DNA of 64,000 nt, taken from Warburgia ugandensis (lineage: Eukaryota > Streptophyta > Magnoliopsida > Canellales > Canellaceae). Position 1 is the stretch's first letter. Every line of letters starts with the position of its first letter. This document shows positions 1 to 11,237 of this stretch, in pieces. Made by a program: the position numbers and the translations under genes. Where the stretch lies: the NCBI GenBank assembly GCA_035236585.1, contig CP141130.1, positions 77,695,944 through 77,759,943 on the forward strand, given 5' to 3'. The notes under the pieces were generated by a model. That model had not been told where the DNA came from. It worked only from the letters and a program-made list of their open reading frames with translations, and made no database searches.

Positions 1-760
1 CTATTTCCTATCCATCCTAGCTGCCCATGGCATGATTGGGTTGGCCAATGGGACCAATATTTGTCCATATCTGGCCATTATTGATGAGTCTTCCAAGCAA
101 TCCATTCCTAATCCTGACTAATGCTTCATGGAACAGAAATGATATACCGTTATTGAGTTAGATCATAACTTCCTGCTCCAAGGAAGTTTTGGCCTAGCTC
201 TATTTTTGGCAGACTGCACACTCAGCTTGGAAGACCCTTGAAGAGTTGTTTGGTGGTCACTGAGGCTTGTTTACTCCTAATTCGTGTGCGCTTCCATCAA
301 TGGAAAGTGTGATCTCTCCACATCAACCGAAAACCAAGTTTTTTTCCGATGAGCATGTTGCAGCTGGACACTCAATCTCCACCAACCAATTTAATTTGAT
401 TGATTACGAAGTTTAGGTTGGGACTACAATGACATTATAGTCACTTTGTCTATGCATACCACTCTGGTTCCTTTTATGGAACTCCACAACATCTTTCATG
501 TTCATGAATTGCATCTTAAAACCGATCTCAACGATGATTCTTCTCTATATGCCAGCTATAGTTGTCCTGCTAATCCAACAAGAACAATTACAACCGTGGG
601 CTAAATCCAACAACAACAGTCAGAAGAAGAATCAACTATATGGATAATCCAAGGCCAAGTTTTGTGGAGATCTCCCATGTCACATAAACTATCAGAATAA
701 TCACATCACTGATAATTGTTTCTTTCGCAATGATCATTTAACCAATCCTCATCTGCTCAC
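1..760 (+). mobile_element. Ty1/Copia gag remnant, runs off left edge
   Basis: Degenerate Copia gag. Reading from base 2 gives FLSILAAHGMIGLANG, typical of the early gag segment. Around 205-260 another frame reads AFWQTAHSAWKTLEELFGG-like sequence, the usual mid-gag tryptophan motif. Around 650-735 a decayed C-x2-C-x4-H-x4-C zinc-knuckle-like pattern precedes a CFFRND string. Frames are broken by several stops, so it is not functional. The nucleotide sequence near 20-180 matches the reverse complement of 1690-1830, so both pieces belong to one family in opposite orientations. Confidence 0.7.
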
Positions 761-1583
761 TATGCTGCTCCATCATCTCATTGATTTGATCTTGATGTGT
801 GGTTTTCATGACATAAGAACAACCTAGCATATGAGTTCTGATCTTGAAAACCTTAGCTTGGAAAGCATGTGCCTGGGTTTGGACAAAGTGAATATTGACA
901 GTGCAGGCTTGAGAATCCATCACACAGGCCATTCTTCTTTTTCCTCTAAATCTCATACATTTCGCCTAAATAACATTTGCTTGTTCCTAGCATTCAAAAG
1001 AAACTCATATCTGTCCGGTGTTTTGCAAAGGCAATGGTTTTGTCTTTGATTTCATTGACTCCTCATTCTTAAGGATAGAAAGTTGAAAGCTGCAATTCTT
1101 CAAGTGGCGAAATGAGGGAGGCTTACACATGCTCACCTACCTAGTGCACCACTTGATCGATCTAAGCCATGTGCCTTCTTGGGCAAGGAAGTGCGTGCAA
1201 ATCAACGCATCAACCTCCGGGCATCTCTGCTACCATTCTGTCACAAATGCTATTGTCAAAAGTAAATGTGACTCTCCTAGGTATAGTTCACAGTCATGTT
1301 TAGATTGTAATAAAGTAAAAAACTTCTGGTCCAATCCTCCATTGAACTCAGTCCATTAGTTCTTGTCATCTTTGGTTAGTTTGTGGTGATGTTTGCACCC
1401 GACCCCAGTTCAATCAATAAATGTACACGGTTTTTTTCTTTTTTTTAAAAAAATTGTTATTGATGATTTCTTCTAGTTTACTTGGAATTTTTGTGGGAAA
1501 AATAAATGTGAAAATCATGATTTATTTATAAAATTTCATGTTATGATAGGAAAAAATGTAATTTCCCTTTTAAAGAGTTTCAT
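761..1583. other. No recognisable gene
   Basis: Lies between the two inverted Copia gag fragments. The only frames are short (about 75 codons) with no family signature. It may be decayed retroelement DNA, but I see no motif that proves it. Confidence 0.4.
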
Positions 1584-2119
1584 TCAAATGGGATGGTGAG
1601 TATCACTCACTAAATATTTTGAAACATGCCCTATTGTAAGCCAGAGATTGTGCCTACACACTCGAGAGCAAAATGGTAGGGCCAATAAAAAAATCAAATG
1701 CTCGCAGCAGGAAGTTATGATCCAACACAACGAGAATTGATCATTTCTGTTCCATGCAGCATAGTTGGGATTGAGATGTGGAAGATTAATCAATTCTTGC
1801 CATGGGTGCCTAGAATGGATAGGAACTCAGTCCACCAGAGAGAATAATTTGATTCATAGAGTTTAACAGAATGGGAAATGTGCTGTATTGGTGTCATGGC
1901 TGGGAAGACACTTATGGTGGTGGTGGATTGAGAGGAAGAGGAGCTAGGAGAGTTGCAAGAAGCATCAGTGGAAATGCTGAATAGTGTAGAATCCATGAGA
2001 ATAGAGGGGGCTAAGGGCGAGTTGGATGATGAAGAGTCGGAAAACTGGAGGCCTCTTGATACTGCAGATGTATAGTATATCTTCATACAACTTGGCGTGT
2101 TCATGTTTTTGTCTGGCAT
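1584..2119 (-). mobile_element. Ty1/Copia gag 5' remnant, inverted relative to the copy at 1-760
   Basis: On the minus strand, 2119 to about 1795 begins with a serine-rich leader and then reads ISHSVKLYESNYSLWWTEFL, the standard Copia gag start (L-x-G-x-N-Y-x-x-W). After a stop it continues as INLPHLNPNYAAWNRNDQF and SLCWIITSCCEH, the next conserved gag block. It decays below about 1650. This is the amino-terminal half of gag only; no pol or LTR is visible nearby. Confidence 0.75.
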
Positions 2120-2246
2120 ACTTCAGAAGCTGTTGGCTTTTGGAAAGAAACTAAGACTTGGTGACTTAGTGGTGTTCAATTTTGAGCCATTTGTTTGAAT
2201 CAACTTAAAAAGGCATCTGGAATTCTTATATGTCTTTATGTCTCAG

Positions 2247-3278
2247 GGCCAGGGCTACTCATTACCTGCTGATATACAGTGTGTTGATGCAAGGTTGGAG
2301 GTGCCAGTGGTGCTCCCTCTCCGTGATTGTCTTGCAAAAGAGTTGACTGTTCTTTGTCATCTTGACAGGTAGAACCTTTTTAATTTAACATAATTTGTTT
2401 CACTATTCTTTTGGTGACCTGGATCTCATTAATGGAGCAGTTTGAAAACCCAGCAGCAGCTTAAGTGTCCTCGCTCTGGCATCAATGGCTTGGTGTCTTC
2501 ATTCATTGCAACTTTGCAGGTAAGATGAGGTTATCTTCTATCTTATTTGTTCTTTTGTTGTTCAAATATTAATCTGGGAGATTTAACTTTGTGATTTTAC
2601 CATAGAGAAACATGATCTCCAGGTTAGTGACCAGAACTGAAATTTTTGTCACCATCACTGCTAAGATCAAGTTGTTGTCTATTAAATTGCAGGAAGAAAA
2701 TCCTTCCCGAGAACGCACCATAGTAAGAACAGCAGGAAAGCTGACTCCATTTTCTTTTAATAAGCTATCAGAAGCCAATTACTCTCATGAACGTTTGCCC
2801 TCCCGATGGCGTAACAAGTTTCAGCCTTTCAAAGGATCTATTCAAGCAGATGTTCTGTGCCCAATCTGCAGTAGCCCCCATAATGTGCAAGACTTGCAAA
2901 GTTCGAGAAGCGAGGTCCCAACTTGCCAAACTGGAAGTAATCTCTTTGCAGCCAGTTGCTGTCCGAGCTGCTGTTTTCAGATCCTTCCAGAGGAGCCATC
3001 TTCTATGGAGCATTTCTACTCGAAATTACCTGAGCCAATGACTAGAAGATTCAAGAACAGCGCTGGAACTGACGTGGTTTCACTAAGGTGATGAGTTTAC
3101 ATATCCTGTCAGCATTACATGGTTTCTATCTTCTTTCATTTCTACTGCACAGGTTTCTACGTTACCAATGAAAGACAGATGGAAGATATACTTTATATTG
3201 GTTCTAAGCTGCTTCTGGTTATGCTTCAGGGAACAAATAGAAGATTGTTTACTCTCAGATGATGAGCATGGAACCTAA
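2247..3278 (+). CDS. CTU2: CTU2/NCS2-like cytoplasmic tRNA 2-thiolation protein, last four exons (partial)
   Basis: Exons 2247-2368, 2441-2519, 2693-3087 and 3230-3278 join in frame with GT-AG introns and end at a TAA. The product carries GQGYSLPADIQCVDARLEVP, PLRDCLAKEL, SGINGLVSSF, EENPSRERTIVRTAGKLTPF, a CPIC motif, a second cysteine cluster (ASCCPSCCFQILP), and ends LREQIEDCLLSDDEHGT. This is the carboxy-terminal half of plant CTU2, which works with CTU1 to thiolate the wobble uridine (U34) of cytosolic tRNAs. The upstream exons are not found in the window. A Copia fragment ends only about 130 bases before the first exon, so the missing part may lie beyond a TE-filled intron to the left, or the piece may be a 3' gene fragment. 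All four exons are open with consistent phases (122, 79, 395 and 49 nt), which argues for a real or recently lost gene. Confidence 0.8.
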
Positions 3279-3524
3279 AGCCCGAAATGCACGAGATGAG
3301 TGGGGCATTTTTGTTAAGCTGTGATTTCTATCTGATAAGTAAATGCTAGCAATGTGGTGTTTCAGTGTGAGAAATGAGTGCTGCAGGTGAAGTATTATTA
3401 CACCATGATTTTAATGGAGAATCAAACAGTACAAAATTCTTTTATGGCTGCATTCTTGCATGTGCCCAACCTGATCTTCAAGATACTGAAACGATGCTCC
3501 CAAGCAATTTTTGCCTTGGCATTC

Positions 3525-3625
3525 TGCCTTGTTGTTGTACTCAATAGAGGGGAGTGGAGGAACAAGATTCATGTGGCCGACCTCGAATTGGGATAAGGTC
3601 TTCATGATGATGATGATGATTCTGC
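3525..3625 (+). mobile_element. RTE-type LINE 3' end with ATG-repeat tail
   Basis: The translated stretch NRGEWRNKIHVADLELG is followed by a stop and a (ATG)n tail at about 3603-3620. The same ending appears on the minus strand at 60242 and 31240. It marks the 3' end of a plant RTE-clade LINE, 5' truncated. Confidence 0.75.
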
Positions 3626-5141
3626 CTTGTTGTTCACAGGAAGACTACAAAATTGAAGGTGCTAGTTGGCAAGGGTGTCTGCATCGACTAGGATACCATC
3701 CATAGGATTTACTAGAGGGATGGTTAGTGTTTAACCTTCTCAAGGAGTGTGTGTATTCTGATTCATGAAACTCTAATTTATTATTTTTATTGATATGTTC
3801 TGTCCTAATTATATGAAGCATAATTAATTACGTGGGCCACTTATATAATTACAAAGAGTTTCTATAATGAAATAATAATACAATAAAAACAATAAAATTC
3901 AGTTTCCCAAATACGAACTTACCATTATCTTCAATTAGAGTCATTCTAACAATATGCAGCATTTTCCCTCTCCTATTTTTAGGAGATATGTTAGAACTGT
4001 CCTTACAGCTACATAAATTGCAAAAATTATATTCGCCTACGCAGGCCCAGAAGCTAAATCATTGCCAATTTAACAATCGCAGGTTTTAAAATGCAGACAG
4101 GAAAGGAGTACATAACTTGTACATAAGCAAAGTATGGCTTGCCCCAAAATAAGGAGTGCCGGTAACCGTCCACGCCCCTTTTGGAGAACTTTTTTGTGTG
4201 TATCTAAGCCGTTAATCATGTTCAAAATAGCTTAGATTGGCTGGAGATCAAACTTCAGGCCCACTGGATGCATCTAACGTGAAGGGTGTAAAATGGATTT
4301 CCCATTTGTTTATTAGGATTTGAAGTCGCTATCAGTATGTAGAGGTGTCAGGTTTTAATAGCATCTGGGAACCTCCTTGCAGGTTTTGGATGCATGAGCC
4401 TTCCACTGGCTAACACGTAGATTCACAAGTCTAGCATGCAGGACAATTGGCAATCCATGCATGCAGCTCCTTCCATTGTTCCTTGGTGGTAAACAGCAGC
4501 TGTTTATATAAGAAGAAAGTGCCAGCCCATAGAGTGTAAGCCTGAAAAGTGATGAACGACATAAAGCCTCAAGAAAGAGAGGCCATCGAAATCCGAAGGC
4601 GTGGTGGTGTGAGTGCAGACGGGCAGAGGAAGGAGGAAGTGTCACCGGGAGAAGGCGTCCGTGAAGTGATGAATGAGGGCAAATATGAGATTGGCGAGAC
4701 CGAGGATGGTAAGAAGTACTTCTACAAACGTCTTCCTCACGAACAAGTTCCACAGCGTCGTGATTTCAACACACAGAAGCTGGAACAGTTGTAAATCACC
4801 AACACTGCCAACTTCTGTTCTCCCAAGTCCATACAAAAAACTTGTTTTCTTCTTCTTCTTCTTCTTCTCTCTCTCTCTCTCTCTCACAACCAGATGAGAA
4901 CTGTTTGTCTCTGGAAGTTGGTGCCAACCTTAGAGCCGGAGGAACAGAATAAAGTCTTTTTTCTTTGCTGAATGCTATTGTAGGTGTTCTCTGCCACTAT
5001 GAGTTTCTGGGGAGGCAGTAATAACGGACTTGAAATACAACCGACACAGGCCCACCATTTGGTTGATCTGACCTATTCACCTCGTTCAGCCTCCCTAATT
5101 TAAGCCACCAAGCAAAATTCATGTTCATGGATGCTTTCCCC
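3626..5141. other. Intergenic, no supported gene
   Basis: AT-rich DNA with short overlapping frames on both strands (the longest, 4355-4753 and 4549-4794, overlap each other and match nothing I know). A CTT/TC microsatellite lies at 4848-4886. Confidence 0.4.
4848..4886. repeat. Microsatellite (CTT)n(TC)n
   Basis: About six CTT units run directly into about ten TC units. It is a simple sequence repeat in intergenic DNA. Confidence 0.95.
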
Positions 5142-5263
5142 TGATGAAGGGGAGTCATGTCGCAACAGTAGAGATGTCGTCGTGTGTGACCCTTGTGGTC
5201 TGTTCCTTCCCAAACCTTGCATACACGGGAGCTGGGAGCTTGATGCACGGGGCAACTGGATCA
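5142..5263 (+). mobile_element. Au-type SINE, internally deleted
   Basis: It starts with the tRNA-like head (GTCGCAACAGTAGAG, GTCGTCGTG) and ends with the family tail (CTTGCATACACGGGAGCT, GATGCACGGGGCAAC). The middle, normally carrying the box B and the AAACAGCCTCTTGCA block, is missing. Confidence 0.7.
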
Positions 5264-5536
5264 GATCAACCAAATAAGGGGCCCTGTTGAAGTTGAGTTC
5301 CAAAAAGTATTATTTTCTGTATCCCCAAATAATTTTCCAATTATAATTACTCGTTGGTAGAAATTGATATGGGAACCCTTAAATTCAAGGCCCCACCACA
5401 GTATAGTTGCTATGAGGCAACCCCATTTTACAGAATGGCATGCGGGCAAGGATATGAAGGATACATCCCCACTTTACATGATGGGATGAGGGCAAGAATA
5501 TAAGGGATACATGGACACTTAAATTCAAGCTCCATT

Positions 5537-5880
5537 TTACATAACATTTGTAACGTAAGCATGGTAATTACTCATAAAACTTCTTAAGCTGATCCAGTTT
5601 TGTGAAGTCTGGTAATTGTCCATTTCCTCCAAGGTAACTGCATTCCCTATCAAGATATCTTTCGCAGTGTAAGGACTTGGGCCTTTCAAATGCACGAAAT
5701 ATACCACAAGAATTCCGAACATGTAGTTTGACAATCCAGAGCATCAGATCCCAAGCCTTGAAGTCGCCTGGCTTCACTTTTCTGTTAAATGCTCTCATAA
5801 CCCTCTCCTGATGGCTTTGTGTACAGGATGGTCTGTTGTCGTTCTCTTTTGATCATATAGAGGTAATCATAGCGAGAGCT
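5537..5880 (-). mobile_element. Ty3/Gypsy Pol carboxy-terminal remnant
   Basis: Minus-strand frames read RAFNRKVKPGDFKAWDLMLW and end GNGQLPDFTKLDQLKKFYE-stop. This is the post-integrase tail of plant Gypsy polyproteins (N-K-x-V-x-x-R-x-F-x-x-G-D-L-V-L ... L-D-x-L-K-K-Y-Y). Upstream, another frame carries a decayed piece of the preceding helix. Frameshifts show that it is dead. A short diverged direct repeat (GGGCAAG-A-ATA-AAGGATACAT, about 5440-5515) lies just 3' of it. Confidence 0.7.
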
Positions 5881-7792
5881 GAGCCGATCTGCTTCAGCCA
5901 CAGAACTTCCCACTTAAGGCCATGCAATAGTGTGTAACTGTGTGTGTGAGCAGAACTGCAAGAGGCCAGCCAAGTAAGAGTTTCCTTGGCAGACATCACG
6001 CAGAAGGTGCATAGATGTATGAGATGAATCCGCAGTGGGGTCACCACGCAAAGGAAGCAACTGGGACAAAAAGAATTTACAAAAGAATTCTCTGCCACCA
6101 TTGGCCCAAGCTTTAAGAGAGGATTTAGAATACCCACATGTAAATGATCCAATGAGAAGGGCAAAGTAATGAAGGCTCAAAATGATAGAAACAAAGGAAT
6201 CATGTAAATCAAGACAACAAGTAGCTCAAAAAGTGATGTCAATGTACAGAGGACTAAAGTTCAATAAGCTTCTGATAATTGATCACAAGGAGTCAGCTCG
6301 TGCAAATTTCACACCTGGAAGTACCTGGGCATCTGAAATGAACTGAGATCAGATGCAGGAGAACTGCTAGAGAGAAAGTAAGAGCAAGGGTATTTGAGCA
6401 CATACAAGTGAAAGAAGCAAACATTACAAACTTCCAAGCTTTCAGGAACCATTAAAAACGAAATCAACAGAAAATGACTCCAATTAATGGAACCGTGAAT
6501 AAAGTCATTACTCAAAAATAGATTGGGAAGCAAAAACCAGAGTTTCCAACTGGTGCCAAACTGATCACTGAAGACCCAGCAGCACTGGCTTAGCTTTCCT
6601 CATCAATGCAGAAATTTAGCTCGGCTTCATTAACTTGAAGACTCAGAACCCTATAGTTTAAGTCAGATCCCATTGCATGAGTAGTAAATTGTATTGGACT
6701 GGGTTGAGTTGAGACTCATGTAAGTTCTTATTCCCTTGTGTGTCCACTCCCGTCTCATTGATTGTGAATGCATTTGAAAATCAGCCTTTTTGGTTTGGTG
6801 AATGGTGAGTGGATTCAAACCCATAACCTCTTGGTTGTGACATAGGACACCTGACTAGCTTGATAGGTGCTCAAATCATTTGGAAGGTTCAACACCCACT
6901 TAGAGATGGGGCCTCCTCTTACTTAGACACTAACATCTGACGGATTGGGATAACTTGAAAGAAGTAGACCCATATGATCTCCACAATACTCACGAACCAT
7001 TGGAAAGAAATATCCCACGTTATGTGTTGGCAGCCACACGTAATATGGGAATCACGTGCCGGCTAGCCCACATCAGGTCAAGGGTTGGCTTTGATACCAC
7101 TATAATAGTCTCTATAATAGTCTGAGGGCTTTACACACAGCAATATTATCCGCTTTGAAAATTGGGGCCATATTACCCAACCCCCTCACAGCTTTGCTCT
7201 TTTCTTGCAGAAAAAGGCCTTATTGCATGTAAAGTCGTCTCAAACTTTTATTAACAGTCCAATCACCTTTTTCTTAGCAACATGGGATTAACTCTAGTAT
7301 TGTCCACTTAATTGTGTCAATTTATAACAGCCTAATAGCTCATACATACAATAATATTGTCTGCTCTGAAAAATTGACCCCCCATACGACCAGCCCTCTC
7401 ATGATTTTGTTTTTCTCCGGTTTTACGAAAAAAAGGCCTTTTTGCAAGGAGAGCTACACGTTACTTTTATCAATAGTCTAGCAACTTTTTCTTTAACAAT
7501 GTAGAACTAATTCTTTCTCCCATCTACAAGGATACTTAGGCCTTCACACTTACTCATTCCCAATCAACAGCTAAAACCAAAAACTAAAAATAACAGCAAA
7601 GAAATCAAACAACATCCTCCTTATCAACTAGAACCACAACGCAAACAACACGGTCTGAAGCATGGCAAACCACAATGTACCCGTAAACTCCCATAAAGTC
7701 TGCATGGATTGATAGAATATGATACTCCATAGCAACAAAATTGCCGAAAATACAAAACCCAGAAGCTTAAAAGCAAACAATAAGTGTTTAAT
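5881..7792. other. Non-coding, with a two-copy diverged repeat
   Basis: No convincing gene. The segment 7130-7260 (ATATT-TCCGCTTTGAAAATTG ... AAAGGCCTTATTGCA) recurs in diverged form at 7350-7470 (GTCTGCTCTGAAAAATTG ... AAAGGCCTTTTTGCA). The part near 7560-7792 is probably the 3' UTR and flank of the RPL27A gene. The minus-strand frames at 5853-6180 and 6309-6533 match nothing I recognise. Confidence 0.4.
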
Positions 7793-8236
7793 CTAAGCGG
7801 TAAGAAGAACAGCACCACCAGCCTCCTTAATCTTCTTCTCTGCAATTTTAGAAACAAGTTTCGTCTTCACCACAATTGGCTGAGATGAAGGCAAAACACC
7901 CTTCCCCAACAGCTTGAAATATCCAAACTGGGTCAAATCAACAAGTGGAGCCTGGCCATTTTCCGGCTTGGATTCCTTAAAATTTTCGGGAAGGAGAGAC
8001 CATAAACGGTCGATATTGACTACTGGGCAGTAGAATTTGTTGCGGAGCTTGTGGAAGTAACGCATTCCGACCTTACCGAAGTAACCAGGATGGTATTTGT
8101 CGAACAGGATTCTGTGGTGGTGCAATCCTCCGGCATTACCACGACCTCCTGGGTGCTTTCTGTGCTTCCCAATGCGACCGTGGCCGGCGCTTACATGACC
8201 TCTCTTCTTCCTGTTCTTCTTGAATCGGGTCGTCAT
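7793..8236 (-). CDS. RPL27A: 60S ribosomal protein L27a (uL15), cytosolic
   Basis: A single-exon 147-residue protein of the large cytosolic ribosomal subunit. The chosen start, [15 protein letters not shown], is the conserved family start; an upstream in-frame ATG at 8299 would add 21 non-conserved residues. Visible landmarks are [20 protein letters not shown] and [20 protein letters not shown] (the basic, glycine-rich rRNA-binding head), then [14 protein letters not shown] and a carboxy-terminal [18 protein letters not shown]. The length matches plant L27a (about 146), and the frame is intact with no intron. It is transcribed away from SPT4, with a 1.4-kb divergent intergenic region that holds a TGGGCC site II-like palindrome 138 bases upstream of this ATG. 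Confidence 0.97.
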   Translation of the reverse strand: MTTRFKKNRKKRGHVSAGHGRIGKHRKHPGGRGNAGGLHHHRILFDKYHPGYFGKVGMRYFHKLRNKFYCPVVNIDRLWSLLPENFKESKPENGQAPLVDLTQFGYFKLLGKGVLPSSQPIVVKTKLVSKIAEKKIKEAGGAVLLTA

Positions 8237-8373
8237 CTTCTTCCTCCCTGTCCCCTCTCTCTCCTCTGTGTGGAGTGCCGCGGCAAGGCTCAGAGGCATT
8301 TTATAGTTAGGTTTTCTCCGAGAAATCGACTCTTGTGACAGTTACTGTCAGGATCGTGCCTGACGGTCGACTT

Positions 8374-8385
8374 TGTGGGCCCACA
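8374..8385 (-). promoter_or_regulatory. Site II-like TGGGCC palindrome upstream of RPL27A
   Basis: TGTGGGCCCACA is a perfect 12-bp palindrome containing TGGGCC on both strands, about 140 bases upstream of the RPL27A ATG. TGGGCC/T (site II) elements are common in plant ribosomal-protein promoters and are bound by TCP factors. The match and position are seen; function is inferred. Confidence 0.45.
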
Positions 8386-8619
8386 GTGGCAAATGGTATT
8401 CTTGATCGAACCGTTGACTTGTACATCAGCAAATAGGCAGAACTAATCACGAATGAAATTTAGGATTCAATCTCTCTGCCTAAACCCCAACAAGCTAAGG
8501 TTTCAAGTCTACAACCCATCAAGACGGAGCCAAAGCTAGTGGGACTTTAGTTGTGGTGGGCTCCAAGTTGATCAGTCTTTTATTTGGAATTGGTCGTCAT
8601 CCTCCTCCTTAGAGACCTT

Positions 8620-8850
8620 TCTCATTAGAATTCAGCATGCAAATCTTGTTTCTCTATTTCCTTCTATTAGGTATTATGACTTTATTTAGTTTTAAAAATT
8701 TTAAATATTTTCTCACAACATTTATCTACATTTTTTTTTGCCTTCCCTTCGACTTAGATTGTATCACTTCTTTGACTAAATTTAAAAAATATAAATTAAT
8801 CATCTACACGAGTATTAGACTTGCCCTTAAAATCTATCAAATTCTAATGT
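8620..8850 (-). mobile_element. RTE-type LINE 3' fragment (decayed)
   Basis: The plus-strand text CTATTAGGTATTATGACTTTATTTA ... ATTTTCTCACAACATTTATC parallels 60297-60360 (CTATTAAGTATCATAGCTTTATTTA ... ATTTTCTCACAACTTCTATC) in the better-preserved RTE copy, in the same orientation. It lacks the terminal ATG tail. Confidence 0.5.
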
Positions 8851-9628
8851 GAAGGGAAAATTATCTTTATACCAACTACGACTGAAATGCTCTCAAATCC
8901 TTGTTAGCACTTCAATAGAAGAGATTTGCAAGGCAATAGAATACATTGAAACTTACTATACTTTCAAAACAAGTAGACAAGCCACAAGTGATGCCCACCT
9001 CTATCTTTCTCAAGCTAAATTTTAATATATTATTATTATTATTATTATTAGAAACATATAATTAAAAAATAAAGTACTTGGGAATATTCTTAAATCCGTG
9101 CCTATTAGACTGGATGGTTTGGATGACTGAAAATGTTGTAAAAGTATATTCAAATTTTCTAATGAATTAAAAAAGAAAAGAAAAGATAACAGGGTAAATA
9201 AGATAGATCCCTAATTTTAGGGCAAGTCTGTTGGCACTACTGTTCTTGTAATTTTGGAGTCACTACTTTCTCTAGTTTTATTGAAAAAAGTCTTGACACA
9301 TCGGTAAAAAAATATTGTCACGTGACCTTGAAATTATGAGTTCCAGATACGAAAACAGTCACTTATAAGTTGTCTATTAGATGCCCGTCCGCCTCTTCTC
9401 GGGTGCCGGCCCCCGAAAACAGTCTCTATTTTTACTCCCACTGCGTTTGCTGACAGATTACGCCTGTAGATGGTTAAATAGACGACTCACCCTCGTGCAC
9501 GTTTTCCCTTCTTCTGCCTCCTTCCAGCGACTCCTCTAGAAGAAGAAGAAGCAGAGCTACTGCTCTCTTGAGAAAAATATAGGGTTCCGAAAACGCGATT
9601 TCTTCTTTTTAAGCGGAGAAGAGCAAAA

Positions 9629-11173
9629 ATGGCTGGCGTTGCGCAGATTCCGACGAGTTTCGGGCACGAACTCAGAGCTTGCCTTCGTTGCAGGCTTGTC
9701 AAAACCTATGATCAGGTCTTCTTCTTGTTCTTTTCACATGATTCTCATTCTTTGGTTTCCATTTTTGTTCTTCGGTGCCTAATGCCTTTCCTTCATCCCT
9801 TGTATTCAATTCCACTGTTTCATTTATGTTTGGTTCATTATTAACAATCCATTGGTGAACTCATTCTGTGCACTGTGATTTTCTGCACAGCCTTGACACA
9901 GATAGGACTCTTTAATAACAAACGGTCCAAGATTTTACATCTATCTAATCTATTCTCCATTTTTAAGCCTTAGAATTGCAATAAACAGTGTCACTGTTTC
10001 TGAATGACTTTATCCATGGTTTGTTATCTCTGTGTCAAACAATCTAGTCATTTTAAGTTCGTCCTTTTTTCTTTTTCTTTTTATTCTTTTTTTTTTTTAA
10101 ATTTCCATGTGGTTTTGTATTTTCTCCTCTTGCTCAAACATAAATAAAAGGGCAGCCCCGGTGCACAAAGCTCCTGCCTATGCGGGCTCCAAGAAAGGGG
10201 TGGACCACAAGGGCCTAAAGTACACAGCCTTACCTTGCATTTTACAAGAGGCTGTTTCCACACCTTGAACCCATGACCTCAATGTCACATGACGACAACT
10301 TTTACTGTTGCGCCAAGGCTCCCCTTCCTCAAACATAGATAAAGTAGCCCTAAAAGCTTGGGCAGTTTGTTATTATGTAATTCTATGTAAATAGCAGGGA
10401 TGAAAGTTTACTATCCATGGATAAAGCCATCCATTGATTGCTGTCCCCATGTCCAATAGCCGCTATATGTTGGTGATGAGTATGCTTGAAAGTTGTCACT
10501 GGTTTTTATTGTTGTTTGTATTGTTATTATTAATTTTTTTGAAAATGGAGGCATTCTATTTACTTAAGGAGGGAAACATAGCTAGGAGAAAGTCTGTTAG
10601 ACACATGACAATCAATCCATGATGAAGTTTATCCGTGGTTGGTAGTCTCATTTCCTTGCAACCAAGGTCCAATATTGAAATCATTTCAGAGGTTTTCCCT
10701 TACTTTGTCCATGTCAACAAACAATTTGAAATACCTCAACTTTTTCATAACAGGTCCTGTTAAAACCTTCAAATGTGGGTAAAGTTATTCTATATAGACA
10801 ACTAGCCCTTAGGCCGCAAATAGTAGGGAATAAAATCACCATCTTTGGATAATTTATTCCACATAGTTATTCACAGGCCAAACAGGTCTGACATTATATA
10901 CCTTGCATGTACTCTCAGAAAGCTGGTCTCTTGGTTTTATATTATTTTATGCTTATGATTCTGAGGTGGACTGTTCCTTTGTATGAATTTGTATTTTTCA
11001 CATGGAGGATCTCATCTGCTGTATTTTTTTTATCATCTCTGATATGAAATTGATTATTACATTCACGGTGGAAGCTCAGTTTAGAGAATCAGGCTGTGAA
11101 AACTGTCCCTTTTTTGGCATGGATAAAGATCATGAGCGGGTCGTGGATTGCACCACACCAAACTTTACTGGGT

Positions 11174-11237
<64 letters not shown>

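Noticed and set aside
4355..4794. Overlapping ORFs on both strands (132 aa minus, 81 aa plus)
   Set aside because: They overlap each other, have no recognisable domain, and sit beside a microsatellite. Low evidence for either.
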